Below are positions 16,684 to 25,146 of a stretch of 64,000 nucleotides of DNA, piece by piece (position 1 is the first letter of the stretch; the number at the start of each line of letters is the position of its first letter). The stretch spans positions 1 through 64,000 of the forward strand of contig NZ_CADIKI010000022.1 of NCBI RefSeq assembly GCF_902859935.1, written 5' to 3'. A program made the translations under genes and the position numbers. Below the pieces are notes generated by a model. The model did no database searches, was not told the origin of the DNA, and saw only the letters and a program-made list of their open reading frames with translations. Source of the stretch: Paraburkholderia fynbosensis (lineage in GTDB: Bacteria > Pseudomonadota > Gammaproteobacteria > Burkholderiales > Burkholderiaceae).

Positions 16684-18882
16684 ATGACGATCAGCACAGA
16701 GCCGGCTGCGGCTCGGCACACGGAACACGATTCCAGCCATTTCGTCCAGTTCTACGAGTCCGACGTCGAATTGATCGAGGACGTCGGCGCGTTTTTGCAA
16801 CGCGCGCTGGACGCGGGGGGGAGTGCCATTGCGATCGCCACCGCCGATCACGTTGCCTCGCTGACGTCATGGCTCGACTCGGCCGATACTGCCACGCGTC
16901 GCGCGCACGACGCCGTTTTCGTCGACGCGCACGCCGCGCTCGACGGCTTCATGGTCGACGGGTGGCCGGACGAGGCGCGCTTCATGTCGACTGTCGGTGC
17001 GCTCGTCGCGCGGACCGTGCGAGCGGGGCAGCCGGTGCACGCGTTCGGCGAGATGGTCGCGATCCTGTACGCGCAGGGTCTCGGCGAAGCAGCGCTGCAT
17101 CTGGAAGACCTGTGGAACGGACTCGCCCGCGAGCACCGGTTCTCGCTTTTCTGCGCGTATCCGGACCGGGCGTTCACCGGCGCCGAGCATACGCCGCTAT
17201 TTCGTCACATTTGCGACGCACACCAGCATGTATTGCTTACCCGTGCGTTGCGCGACGCGGGCGATCAGAACCTGCATCTGAGACTCGCGCTCGCGCAGCA
17301 GCGCGCGACGTCGCTCGAAGACGAGATGCGCCGCCGAAGGAGCGCCGAGCTTCAGCGCGATGCCGTGCTGATGAATTCGCCGATCGCGTCGGCACTGCTG
17401 CTCGGCAGCCGGCATACGTTTCAGTTGACGAATCCCCGCTATCTCGCGATGGTCGGCCGCGCGGACCTGATCAACCTCGCTTATCTCGACGCATTTCCGG
17501 AAGAGGAGGGCGGCGCGATTGTAGCCGCACTGCAGCGCGTGTTCGCCGATGGCGTGCCGATCGTCCATGAAGAGTATCGGGCAAACCGAACCGGCGACGA
17601 GCGCGTTTATACGCTTCATTTCGAACCGTTGCGCGCGTCGTCGGGAAACGTCGACGGCGTGATCCTCAGTGCCGTCGAGGTGACCGGCTACGTACGTGCA
17701 CGCGAGGCCGTCGAGAAGTCGCGCATCGAGCGCGAAGCGCTGCTCGCGGATCTGCGCAACGCGAACGGTGCAAAAGATCGATTTCTCGCGATGCTCGGCC
17801 ACGAGCTTCGCAATCCGCTCGCGCCGATCTCGACCGCGCTCGTGCTCGTGCGCAAGCAAAACGGCGGCACGACCGACAAACACTACGACATCATCGAGCG
17901 TCAAGTGGCGCATCTGTCGAGGCTCGTGGAGGATCTGCTGGACGTGAGTCGCATCACGCGCGGCGCGATCGAACTGGCGCGCGAGCCCGTGCCGATCGCG
18001 ACGGTGCTTGCGCGCGCGATCGAGGCAGCGAATCCGTTGCTCGAACAACGTTCACAGACACTGTCGCTGGACCTCGCAGACGACGGCGGCACAGTGTCCG
18101 GCGACCCCGTCCGTCTCACGCAGGTGTTCGGCAACCTGCTGAACAACGCCGCAAAGTTCACGCAGACGGATGGGCGCATTCATGTAAAAGCCGTGTCGAG
18201 CACCACTGAAATCGTCGTGTCGGTGGCGGACAACGGCGTCGGAATCAGCGCGGATTTGATGCCGCGTCTGTTCTCCTTCTTCGAGCAGGGAGAGACGACG
18301 ATCGACCGCGCGAACGGCGGGCTCGGGGTTGGTCTTGCGCTCGTGAAGAACTTTGTCGAACTGCACGGCGGCACGGTCGTCGCAAGCAGCGACGGACCGG
18401 GTAGGGGTGCGACTTTCACCGTCACGCTCCCGGCCGCATCGGCACCCACGACCGATCGCGGGAAGCAGCCGGCCGCGCCGCATCCGGACGGCAACGGCGT
18501 CGGCGTGCGCGTGCTGCTGGTCGACGACAACAAGGACGGCCTGATGGCGATGGAAGCCTATCTCGTCGAGATGGGTTTCCACGTGGCGACGGCGACCGAT
18601 CCGGCGACCGCGCTCGAGGTAGCGGCGGCGTTCTCGCCGGCGTTCGCGATACTCGACATTGGCTTGCCCGGAATGGACGGATACCAGCTCGCCCGCGCGC
18701 TGCGCGCACAGCAGACGGCGACGCCCGTGAGGGTGTTCGCGCTGACCGGCTACGGGCAGGCCGAGGACCGCAGGCGTTCGAACGACGCAGGATTCGAGCA
18801 GCATTTCGTCAAGCCGGTTGCGCTTGCGGAACTGGTCGAAGCGCTGACCAGAGCATCTCCCGGGGAGCGGCCTTCGGTGTAA
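16684..18882 (+). CDS. Hybrid sensor histidine kinase with N-terminal MEDS domain and C-terminal receiver
   Basis: 732 residues. Residues about 18-190 form a MEDS (DcmR-type) sensory domain (HFVQFYESDVELIEDVGAFL). A PAS-like segment follows (about 225-345), then a HisKA helix with phospho-acceptor His373 (GHELRNPLAPIS), an HATPase domain (DNGVGIS, GLGVGLALV) and a receiver domain with Asp658 (ILDIGLPGMDGYQ). The start is set at 16684 (MTISTEPAAA) because the in-frame extension to 16588 has no domain; there is no strong Shine-Dalgarno. A hairpin (CTGCGAG-N8-CTCGCAG, 16639-16660) lies just upstream. No membrane segment is visible, so sensing should be cytoplasmic. No response regulator is adjacent. 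Confidence 0.85.
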   Translation: MTISTEPAAARHTEHDSSHFVQFYESDVELIEDVGAFLQRALDAGGSAIAIATADHVASLTSWLDSADTATRRAHDAVFVDAHAALDGFMVDGWPDEARFMSTVGALVARTVRAGQPVHAFGEMVAILYAQGLGEAALHLEDLWNGLAREHRFSLFCAYPDRAFTGAEHTPLFRHICDAHQHVLLTRALRDAGDQNLHLRLALAQQRATSLEDEMRRRRSAELQRDAVLMNSPIASALLLGSRHTFQLTNPRYLAMVGRADLINLAYLDAFPEEEGGAIVAALQRVFADGVPIVHEEYRANRTGDERVYTLHFEPLRASSGNVDGVILSAVEVTGYVRAREAVEKSRIEREALLADLRNANGAKDRFLAMLGHELRNPLAPISTALVLVRKQNGGTTDKHYDIIERQVAHLSRLVEDLLDVSRITRGAIELAREPVPIATVLARAIEAANPLLEQRSQTLSLDLADDGGTVSGDPVRLTQVFGNLLNNAAKFTQTDGRIHVKAVSSTTEIVVSVADNGVGISADLMPRLFSFFEQGETTIDRANGGLGVGLALVKNFVELHGGTVVASSDGPGRGATFTVTLPAASAPTTDRGKQPAAPHPDGNGVGVRVLLVDDNKDGLMAMEAYLVEMGFHVATATDPATALEVAAAFSPAFAILDIGLPGMDGYQLARALRAQQTATPVRVFALTGYGQAEDRRRSNDAGFEQHFVKPVALAELVEALTRASPGERPSV

Positions 18883-19385
18883 TGGATCTTTTTAAATCAG
18901 ATTGCTGTTTTAATGTTTGCACAAAACGCAGCCTTATCCCGAATAACGGTGTCTTTTGTTGGTCGTGACACCGACCGCAGCGACGAATGGAGGCCCCCCT
19001 ATGACTGAGTTCGCCGTTATGAGACGCTGACGATGCCAAGCCTTGAGTGGCTGCGTTGGGTCGGCTGCTGTCCATCGCTGCCTAGCGCTGCCTGGGCGTG
19101 CATGTGCCGCTTGCATGAGGCACTGAACGGCCGAGAGCCGCCATTCCCAAGTCCGTGGCATGGACATTGGTGCGACTGCTCCGCTTCATTAACGGACGCG
19201 AGGGCAGCAATGCTCTGCATAGCGGCGGCGGGCTTCGCTGACGTTTCACGCAAGGACCCGATAATGCGGCTACAGGTTTCCTTTTCTGCCGCTCGCCCAT
19301 CGATGACCTTGATGTCAGCAAAACGCATCGTGCAGGTCCGCGCGGCGCCGTAGAAGAACAATCGCTAAGCGGCAACAAGGTTCCG
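18883..19385. other. Intergenic region with possible small-protein trace
   Basis: About 500 bases. The minus strand from an ATG at 19328 reads MRFADIKVIDGRAAEKETCS, then RIIGSLRETSAKPAAA, which is reminiscent of the start of 4-oxalocrotonate-tautomerase-like proteins but without the N-terminal proline, and the continuation does not follow the family. A short ORF with a good Shine-Dalgarno (GGAGG) starts at 19001 but encodes only nine residues. Neither was accepted as a gene. Confidence 0.3.
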
Positions 19386-19898
19386 TCAGGAATCGTCACC
19401 GCGCTTCGCGGCAAGAAACGCCGTCCGTCTGGCTTCCCGTTCAGCCGCGAACGCTGAACTGACGGTTGAATTGACGTCGTCGAAGGAGAACGGCTTTCCG
19501 GTCGCAGGAGGACGCCACGCGGCGTCGACCACTTTCCCGGTTCGCTTATGGACCATATGGACCGCCGGCTCTTCGTCCGCACCACGTCCCCATTTCATAT
19601 CCCAGGCCCGTAGCAGGAGCAGCACCCCGTCGAGGTCTTTTCCCTTTTCCGTCGTGTGGTACTCAAACCTGGGAGGGCGGTCGCTATACGGCCGTCGCTC
19701 AACGACACCATCTTTCTCGAGACGCTTCAGCCGGCTCGACAAGAGGAACGATGACATGCCTGTTTGCGCTTGAATTTCGTCGAACCGGCGTGTGCCCATC
19801 GCCAGCTCACGAAGAATCAGCAGCGTCCAACGATCTCCGACGACGGCGAGCGACCGCGCGATAGGGCAAACGCTGTCGCATACTTCGTCCCAACTCAT
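19386..19898 (-). CDS. HxlR-family transcriptional regulator
   Basis: 170 residues. The N-terminus has the HxlR cysteine region (VCPIARSLAVVGDRWTLLIL), then the winged HTH (FDEIQAQTGMSSFLLSSRLK) and the wing (VERRPYSDRPPRFEYHTTEK). A C-terminal extension of about 70 residues is common in this subgroup. Many HxlR proteins respond to electrophiles or redox change through the conserved cysteine; that is family knowledge. It lies about 230 bases after two cysteine hydrolase genes on the same strand and may control them. A CTTCA-N3-TGAAG palindrome is present upstream of its start. Confidence 0.85.
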   Translation of the reverse strand: MSWDEVCDSVCPIARSLAVVGDRWTLLILRELAMGTRRFDEIQAQTGMSSFLLSSRLKRLEKDGVVERRPYSDRPPRFEYHTTEKGKDLDGVLLLLRAWDMKWGRGADEEPAVHMVHKRTGKVVDAAWRPPATGKPFSFDDVNSTVSSAFAAEREARRTAFLAAKRGDDS

Positions 19899-19994
19899 TG
19901 TTGCCCCCTAGACCGACCGCATAAATCTGCTTGCCCGCGCATGTCACGGCGAAGGCAACGACTGTTTCCAGCTAATTGGCTCCATTATATGTCC

Positions 19995-20007
19995 CTTCAT
20001 ACTGAAG
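19995..20007. promoter_or_regulatory. Palindrome upstream of the HxlR gene
   Basis: CTTCA-TAC-TGAAG lies about 100 bases before the HxlR start codon. The same half-sites occur at 21584-21600 upstream of the hydrolase genes, there with a 5-base centre. This suggests one regulator for both promoters, although the different spacing weakens the case. Confidence 0.4.
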
Positions 20008-20126
20008 CTATGCGGTCCGCCCCAATGCGCGGTTCCGGTATGCCGACCGTGAGAAGCCGGTCAGAAGCAGGCGCGAATCCGGTCCGACCTGGTTCACCGA
20101 TGGCCGGCAATGTGACGACTCGTCGC

Positions 20127-20753
20127 TCACGGCGCCGGCGGTAACCTCGACAGCAGTTCTTCGGTCGTCAGAATGGCGTGAGCGTACATCGGTCCGTTCG
20201 TCTCGGCAGCCACCATTCCTTCATGGCTGAACGCCGCTGTTGCGTCCTTTACAAGCGTCACGTGATAGCCCAGTTCCATGCCGAAACGACCGGTGGACTC
20301 AATGCAGCTGTTCGCAATGAGACCGACCAGGATGATTTTCCGGATGCCGTGCTGCTTGAGTTGAAGATCCAGGTCGGTGTTGGCGAAGCCACTTTGCGCC
20401 CAATGTTCCTTGACGACGACGTCGCCTTCCTGCGGACCGAACTCGGGATGAAACTCGCCACCCCAGCTCCCCGCTTCAAACGCCTTCGTCGGCAGTCCCG
20501 CCTTCTGGAACATGTTGATGTGCTGCCAATGATCGAAATCGCCCGGGCACGACCGATGATGCGGAACAATGAACACCCGGATTCCCACCGAACGCACACG
20601 CGGAATAATGAGGCGAAGATTGTCGAACATATGCGACGCGTCGGCCGTCTCCTTGATCGCGTTGAAAAGTTTTCCGCCCTCGCTCATGAAATCATTGTAG
20701 GGGTCTACGATCAGCAATGCTGTCTGGTCGTGTTCGTAACTGGATGCGGACAT
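20127..20753 (-). CDS. Isochorismatase-family cysteine hydrolase
   Basis: 208 residues. The three family residues are visible: Asp in LLIVDPYNDF, Lys in DVVVKEHWAQSGF and the nucleophile Cys in GLIANSCIESTGRFG, with the preceding cis-peptide loop. Members hydrolyse amides or related bonds (nicotinamide, N-carbamoylsarcosine, ureidoacrylate) or enol ethers (isochorismate); the substrate here is unknown. It follows a paralogue by 47 bases on the same strand. The two share the C-terminal organisation (GRF/GRH-x(4)-GYH and HA/HEVLTT/V), suggesting duplication and divergence. Confidence 0.85.
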   Translation of the reverse strand: MSASSYEHDQTALLIVDPYNDFMSEGGKLFNAIKETADASHMFDNLRLIIPRVRSVGIRVFIVPHHRSCPGDFDHWQHINMFQKAGLPTKAFEAGSWGGEFHPEFGPQEGDVVVKEHWAQSGFANTDLDLQLKQHGIRKIILVGLIANSCIESTGRFGMELGYHVTLVKDATAAFSHEGMVAAETNGPMYAHAILTTEELLSRLPPAP

Positions 20754-20800
20754 GGCAACTCCGTTAAGGCGAATGTGAAACGGCTGGAGTCAGTAAGCTT

Positions 20801-21430
20801 TCACTGACCGGATTGGCGCACTGACGCGAGGAATTGGTCAACGGTGAGCACCTCATGCCCAAAAGTCGGGTATGAAATCTCGACCGCCATCTTGTGAGCC
20901 ACGGGGGTAAACTCCGCGACGGCATCCTTCAGGAACGTAAGGTGGTAGCCAGCCTCCGTCGCATGTCGGCCCGTCCCCTCGACGCAGGTATGCGACGTCA
21001 AACCTGCCAGGATCACTTTCTCTATGCCGCGCTTTTTTAGTTGCGCATCGAGGTCCGTTCCCATGAACGCATTGAATGTGCGATGGCGCCCCACGACGGT
21101 GTCGCCGTCATGAGGGCGCAACGGTTCATAGAAGTCGGAACCATATTCGCCCTCCCAAAAGATGTGGTTCTGCATTGCCCCTTGCATTCGCACGGGCACG
21201 TACTTCACATCATCAAAACTATGCTCGTGCAGGCCATGTGGCGCATAGAAGATCGGAAGAGAAGCGGCTCGTGCTCCCGATAGAAGACGTAACAGATTTT
21301 CGATCAAGCCTACGTTTTCAATCTGCTCCCGGATCAGGCTGTTGATCTTTCCGTCCTCGGCAAGAAAGTCGTTCAGCACATCAACGAGAACAAGTGCGGA
21401 CACATCAGTAGAGTAGGTTGGGATTGCCAT
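20801..21430 (-). CDS. Isochorismatase-family cysteine hydrolase, variant active site
   Basis: 209 residues. The Asp (LVLVDVLNDF) and nucleophile Cys (GLTSHTCVEGTGRHA) are in place. At the position aligned with the catalytic Lys of its neighbour (VVVKEHW) it reads VVGRHRTFNAF, so the usual lysine is replaced by Gly next to Arg. It may use the arginine, or have altered chemistry. It is the first gene of the series leading to the second hydrolase and the HxlR regulator. Upstream lies a perfect ACTTCA-N5-TGAAGT palindrome. Substrate unknown. Confidence 0.82.
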   Translation of the reverse strand: MAIPTYSTDVSALVLVDVLNDFLAEDGKINSLIREQIENVGLIENLLRLLSGARAASLPIFYAPHGLHEHSFDDVKYVPVRMQGAMQNHIFWEGEYGSDFYEPLRPHDGDTVVGRHRTFNAFMGTDLDAQLKKRGIEKVILAGLTSHTCVEGTGRHATEAGYHLTFLKDAVAEFTPVAHKMAVEISYPTFGHEVLTVDQFLASVRQSGQ

Positions 21431-21820
21431 GGAAAGCTCCTTCTTGCGATTGAGGGTGCGCTCGACGATGAAGAACGCTCTTTGGGAGCCGCGGCCTTTG
21501 CCGTGTCACGATCAGACGGGTGATGTCCCGGATATCGAGTCCTTCAATGTTTCGGTCATCAGCAGATCCGTAAGCGGCATGTTACTTCAAAAAATGAAGT
21601 TACAATAGAAAATACGTAATCGGGGCTTTCGTTCCAACGGATGCCGGCGCAAGCGCAATACGTTGAGTCCGGCGCATTCGACTTGGTAGGTGCAATCGGG
21701 ACGACCTGCCTCGAATTGTCGACAACCCTGTCGCGCACCAGTCACCACCATGGGCGCCGGGCGCCGGACGACTTGCGCAGGGGCAGTTAGTGATGCCTTG
21801 GCAGACCCTGCGAACGTCCA
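21431..21820. other. Intergenic region between hydrolase genes and ISNCY element
   Basis: About 390 bases. It contains the palindromic operator candidate at 21584-21600 and presumably the promoter of the two cysteine hydrolases. Between 21620 and 21820 no gene and no second IS end were found. Confidence 0.4.
21584..21600. promoter_or_regulatory. Palindromic operator candidate, ACTTCA-N5-TGAAGT
   Basis: A perfect palindrome with an all-A centre lies about 155 bases upstream of the first cysteine hydrolase. The half-sites match the palindrome before the HxlR gene at 19995. HxlR proteins bind palindromes of this size; assignment to the neighbouring HxlR is inferred. Confidence 0.5.
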
Positions 21821-23045
21821 TCATCGGATCAGTTGCGCGACCTGCAGCACATGCCCCAGCCGCTTGTGATCGACCACGGCACCCTGATCAATCTCGGAGA
21901 GCCGGCCATAAGGCCTGCGGGGAAGGGCGACGCCATCGGCGCGGATCTCGGCGCCCGTCGGGATACTCACACACGTCTATGTAGCGTCCCACCAGCCTGC
22001 GGTCCGTGCCCGTATCATCGAGCAGGTAGATCACCCGGTCGTACTGCAGCGTCAGGGCGCACGTGACCCGCCGCGGTTCACGCCACGTCAGGATGGTGTC
22101 GAGATTCTCGTCCACACGTAGCGGCCGGTGCGCGTTGAAGGCGCTGCGCGGCACCTTGCCGAAGCGCGCGTTGTAGCTGGCGATGAAGTGGGGCGCACAA
22201 GCGTTGGCAGCCTCCCGCGTGTCGATGTGGCGCAGCCGTAGTTCCTTGACCAGCCGGTCCTGCAGCGTCAGGTTCACCCGTTCGACGCGCCCCTTGGCTG
22301 GACTGCTGTTCGCGCAGAACGTGTCGATGTTCAGCTCGTACATCGCCCGGCCGAAATGGGTCACGCTGCTGCCATCCTTGTTCGCGCCGGTCTTGCGAAA
22401 CACGCTGTACTTGTCGCTGTACAACGCACCGGGTGCGCCGTGCTGTTCGATGTACGCACGCGTCGCTTCAAAGTAGCTGAACGTGGACTCGGTGGCCGTG
22501 AAATGCAGCATCATCAGCCGGCTCGTCGCATCGTCGATGTACACCAGCAGCGAGCAGGCCGGCGCCCGTTCCTCGAACCACCGGTGATCGCTGCCATCGA
22601 TCTGGATCAGTTCGCCCACACGCGCGCGCCGCGCGCGCGGCTGGTAAACCTTCGGTGGCCGCTGCCGGTGGGGAATCCAGAGGCCTGCATCCGTCATCAG
22701 GCGCCTGACCGTCTCCTTTGCAAGCCGGATGCCGTGACATTCGTACAGCTTCTCGCAGGCCAGCGTCGGCCCAAAATCGGCATAGCGCTCACGGATGATC
22801 GAGAGTGCCCGATCGGCCGTCACCGCGTCCAGCTGGTTGTTGCTGGGCTTCGAGCGCCGACGCGACACCACACCTGCGGGTCCATGTTCGCGCAACCGTC
22901 CAACGAGACGGCGAACCTGCCGCGTCGTCAGCCTGAGCCGTTCCGCCGCGCGCCAGGGCTTGAGCCTGCCGTCGGCGACGTCCTGAATGACCTTGAACCT
23001 GTCCAGTTCGCGCATCGTCATCGTGATCGTCCCAGTCGCGTTCAT
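21821..23045 (-). pseudogene. ISNCY-family (IS1202-type) transposase, C-terminal frameshift
   Basis: Helix-turn-helix N-terminus (TMRELDRFKVIQDVADGRLK, then RLRLTTRQVRRLVGRL), HTH-linked YADFGPTLACEKL and a DDE integrase core (GELIQIDGSDHRWFE, LVYIDDATSRLM, LYSDKYSVFR, AKGRVERVN) are all present, as in ISNCY-type elements. Near 21955 a one-base shift sends translation into an Arg-rich tail ending at 21888, while the natural C-terminus (GRLSEIDQGAVVDHKRLGHV) continues in the next frame to 21821. The start is MNATGTITMTMREL at 23045 or one of the next ATGs. Confidence 0.82.
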
Positions 23046-23090
23046 CGCCGGCTCCCAGTGCAGATGTCCGGCGCTCAAACTACCAAAACA

Positions 23091-23138
23091 CGACATTTCT
23101 ATTTAGCGGAAACCCGACATTTCTATTTGGGACCTACA
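23091..23138. repeat. IS terminus with tandem repeat CGACATTTCTATTT
   Basis: CGACATTTCTATTT occurs at 23091-23104 and again at 23115-23128, 24 bases apart, just upstream of the transposase and next to GGGACCTACACC. This is consistent with the terminal repeat of the element (reading TGTAGGTCCCAAATAGAAAT inward on the minus strand). No matching end was seen on the far side near 21.5-21.8 kb, so the element has lost one end. Confidence 0.6.
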
Positions 23139-23251
23139 CCATAAAAATTGATAATTTATCTTATGTCAAATCACGAAACCGGATAGTACTCAACTGGAGA
23201 ACTCAGCATTCCACTCACGACTAGGCACGCCACCACGCCGCACGCCCAGCT

Positions 23252-23410
23252 ATCCTCGTGTTCGGCGAGCGAATTGCCGATCATCTGGTCGGCGCCAACA
23301 GTCTGGCGCAACTGGATCACGAAGGCCGGCAACTGGTACTTATCGATCAGTTCGCCTAATTGCGGATTGCCGCACACACGCACGATTTCCTGATGGAACG
23401 CGCGATTGTC
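23252..23410 (-). pseudogene. GntR-family regulator fragment (FCD effector domain)
   Basis: One frame reads DNRAFHQEIVRVCGNPQLGE, then LIDKYQLPAFVIQLRQTVGA and LAEHED, the metal-binding core of the FCD domain of FadR-type GntR regulators (the FHxxI and AEH elements). A stop precedes it and the sequence after AEHED is unrelated. The DNA-binding domain is missing. On the same strand at about 23415-23560 a different frame (YALVAYSERGPTVFGATGRY) reads as coding-like but is not recognised. Confidence 0.6.
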
Positions 23411-23659
23411 TTAGATGAAGCCCTGGAATGCAGTTGAACCGCATGCACGCGCCCCTGCTCCAGGACCGCGCTGAAGCGCTCACGATTGCCATCCAGATTC
23501 TTCGCGTAGCGGCCAGTCGCGCCGAAAACCGTTGGTCCCCTTTCGGAGTAAGCGACGAGCGCGTAACGCGTGATACCTCCTTCCGCGCCATCTGCAAAGC
23601 CAGTACATATGAACTGCCCGCTTCAGGCTTTCGCCACCACCTCACATCGGGCTGAGCAT

Positions 23660-24082
23660 CTAGCGCGAGACATCGCGAGCTGCGCCGTCAAAGCGCACGC
23701 GCGCGGCATGGATGTCGGAATAACGACGATCGGCCCAATCGATGAGGGCCGCCATCGGGTCCAACAACGATTGGCCCAGCGGCGAAAGGCCATATTCAAC
23801 GCTCGGCGGCTTGGTCGGAAAGACCTGCCGGGTGATCAGTCCGTCGCGCTCCAAGTCGCGCAGGGTCTGGGTGAGCATACGCTTGGAGATGTCGCGCACA
23901 GCTCGGTGAAGCTCGCTGAAGCGCTGTGGGCGCGTCGCGAGGGTCATGATCATGAGAATGCTCCATTTGTCCCCGATGCGGTCGAGCACGTCGCGCACCG
24001 GACAGTGCACGGGTCCTGCCGACTGGGCGTCGTCCGACTGGTATCGGGTAAAACGCTCGATCGCGCTTGCGGCGGGGCTCAT
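23660..24082 (-). CDS. HxlR-family transcriptional regulator
   Basis: 140 residues. Conserved cysteine in HCPVRDVLDRIGDKWSILMI, HTH FSELHRAVRDISKRMLTQTL and wing TRQVFPTKPPSVEYGLSPLG. It is transcribed away from the NmrA-like gene at 24199, and the 116-base gap holds two palindromes sharing the half-site GTCTA. This is the classical arrangement of an HxlR repressor and its oxidative- or electrophile-stress target. The cysteine suggests redox sensing (family knowledge, for example YodB/HypR). The end lies within about 250 bases of the GntR fossil. Confidence 0.88.
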   Translation of the reverse strand: MSPAASAIERFTRYQSDDAQSAGPVHCPVRDVLDRIGDKWSILMIMTLATRPQRFSELHRAVRDISKRMLTQTLRDLERDGLITRQVFPTKPPSVEYGLSPLGQSLLDPMAALIDWADRRYSDIHAARVRFDGAARDVSR

Positions 24083-24139
24083 ACGGGTTCCTTTGATCTT
24101 ACCTGGTTACAAATAACTGCCTCCTTACGGCGCAGTCGC

Positions 24140-24175
24140 AAGGTCTATATATTAGACCTTGTCTATGACGTAGAC
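24140..24175. promoter_or_regulatory. Tandem palindromic operators between HxlR and NmrA-like genes
   Basis: The first site is AAGGTCTA-TATAT-TAGACCTT (24140-24160), a perfect palindrome. The second is GTCTA-TGACG-TAGAC (24161-24175). Both share GTCTA-N5-TAGAC and their half-sites are offset by exactly 18 bases. They lie 23-58 bases before the NmrA-like start codon and cover its promoter region. HxlR binding is inferred from position. Confidence 0.65.
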
Positions 24176-24198
24176 CATCAACCGCTAGGAGAGCATAC

Positions 24199-25068
24199 AT
24201 GTTTCTGGTTATGGGAATCACAGGAAAAGTCGGCGGCGCAACGGCGAGACATCTGCTGGACCGCGGCCAGCAGGTCCGCGCGCTCGTCCGCGACCGAGCT
24301 AAGGCCGAAAGTTGGGCGAAGCAAGGTGTCGAACTGGTCGATGGCGACTGGAACGATGCGGCCGCCATCGAGCGGGCACTCGACGGCGTCGACGGCGCAT
24401 TCGTCATGCTGCCGACCGTTTGGGCCCCCACGCCGGATTTCAAGGAGGCCAAGGCCGTCATCGCGAGCTATGTCGAGGCGCTGACCAGGGCAGCGCCGCC
24501 GCGGGTGGTTGCGCTGTCGTCGATGGGTGCGAACAGAAACAGCGAACTGGGAATGATCACCGCCCTGTCGCTGCTGGAACAAGGACTGCGCCACCTGGCG
24601 TCGCCAGTCGCTTTCGTGCGCGCCGGCGGGTTCTTCGAGAATTTCCTTTACGGCCTGCACGTCGCCCAGGGCGGCACGTTACCCGTCTATTACAACCCGA
24701 CGAGTCGGAAGTCGACCATGGTCGCGACCGACGATATCGGCGCCAAGGTGGCGACGCTGCTGACCGGCCCGGCGTGGTCCGGGCATCGCGTCGTGGAGCT
24801 TGGCTCGATGGTCAGCGCGGATGAAGTCGCGGCCCAGCTCGGCGAAGTTTTACAGCGCGACGTCAAGGCCTTTGCCATCCCGCGGGCCGAGTGGTCAGCA
24901 GCGTTCGAACAGTTAGGCATCCCCCAGGGCCAGACCGCACCGGCAGAAGCGATGTTCGATGCCGTCAACTCGGGCTGGATGGATCTCGGCGTCGCGGGTA
25001 CGGAGCACGTCGCCGGCACCACGTCCCCTCGCGATGTCTTTGCGGCGGCCCACAAGGCAACGGCATGA
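24199..25068 (+). CDS. NmrA-like NAD(P)-binding oxidoreductase
   Basis: 289 residues. The N-terminal dinucleotide motif is GITGKVGGATARHLL, followed by LVRDRAKAESWAKQGVELVD, where an Arg after the second strand favours NADP(H). VVALSSMGAN and the region around RAGGFFENFLYG resemble NmrA/azoreductase-like (QOR2-type) members of the atypical SDR group. AGGAGA seven bases upstream supports the ATG at 24199. It is divergent from an HxlR repressor across tandem operators and is followed by a DoxX-like gene, a pairing seen with quinone or electrophile reduction. Substrate not known. Confidence 0.85.
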   Translation: MFLVMGITGKVGGATARHLLDRGQQVRALVRDRAKAESWAKQGVELVDGDWNDAAAIERALDGVDGAFVMLPTVWAPTPDFKEAKAVIASYVEALTRAAPPRVVALSSMGANRNSELGMITALSLLEQGLRHLASPVAFVRAGGFFENFLYGLHVAQGGTLPVYYNPTSRKSTMVATDDIGAKVATLLTGPAWSGHRVVELGSMVSADEVAAQLGEVLQRDVKAFAIPRAEWSAAFEQLGIPQGQTAPAEAMFDAVNSGWMDLGVAGTEHVAGTTSPRDVFAAAHKATA

Positions 25069-25146
25069 ACAGCGGAGTTCGGCCGCCTCGTCGGCCAGGT
25101 GGCCGCACTGCTCCTCGGCAGCATCTCATCAGAGAAGGTAGAACGA

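Noticed and set aside
19170..19328. Tautomerase gene on the minus strand
   Set aside because: Only the first about 20 residues are reminiscent of the family, the catalytic N-terminal proline is absent, and the frame degenerates.
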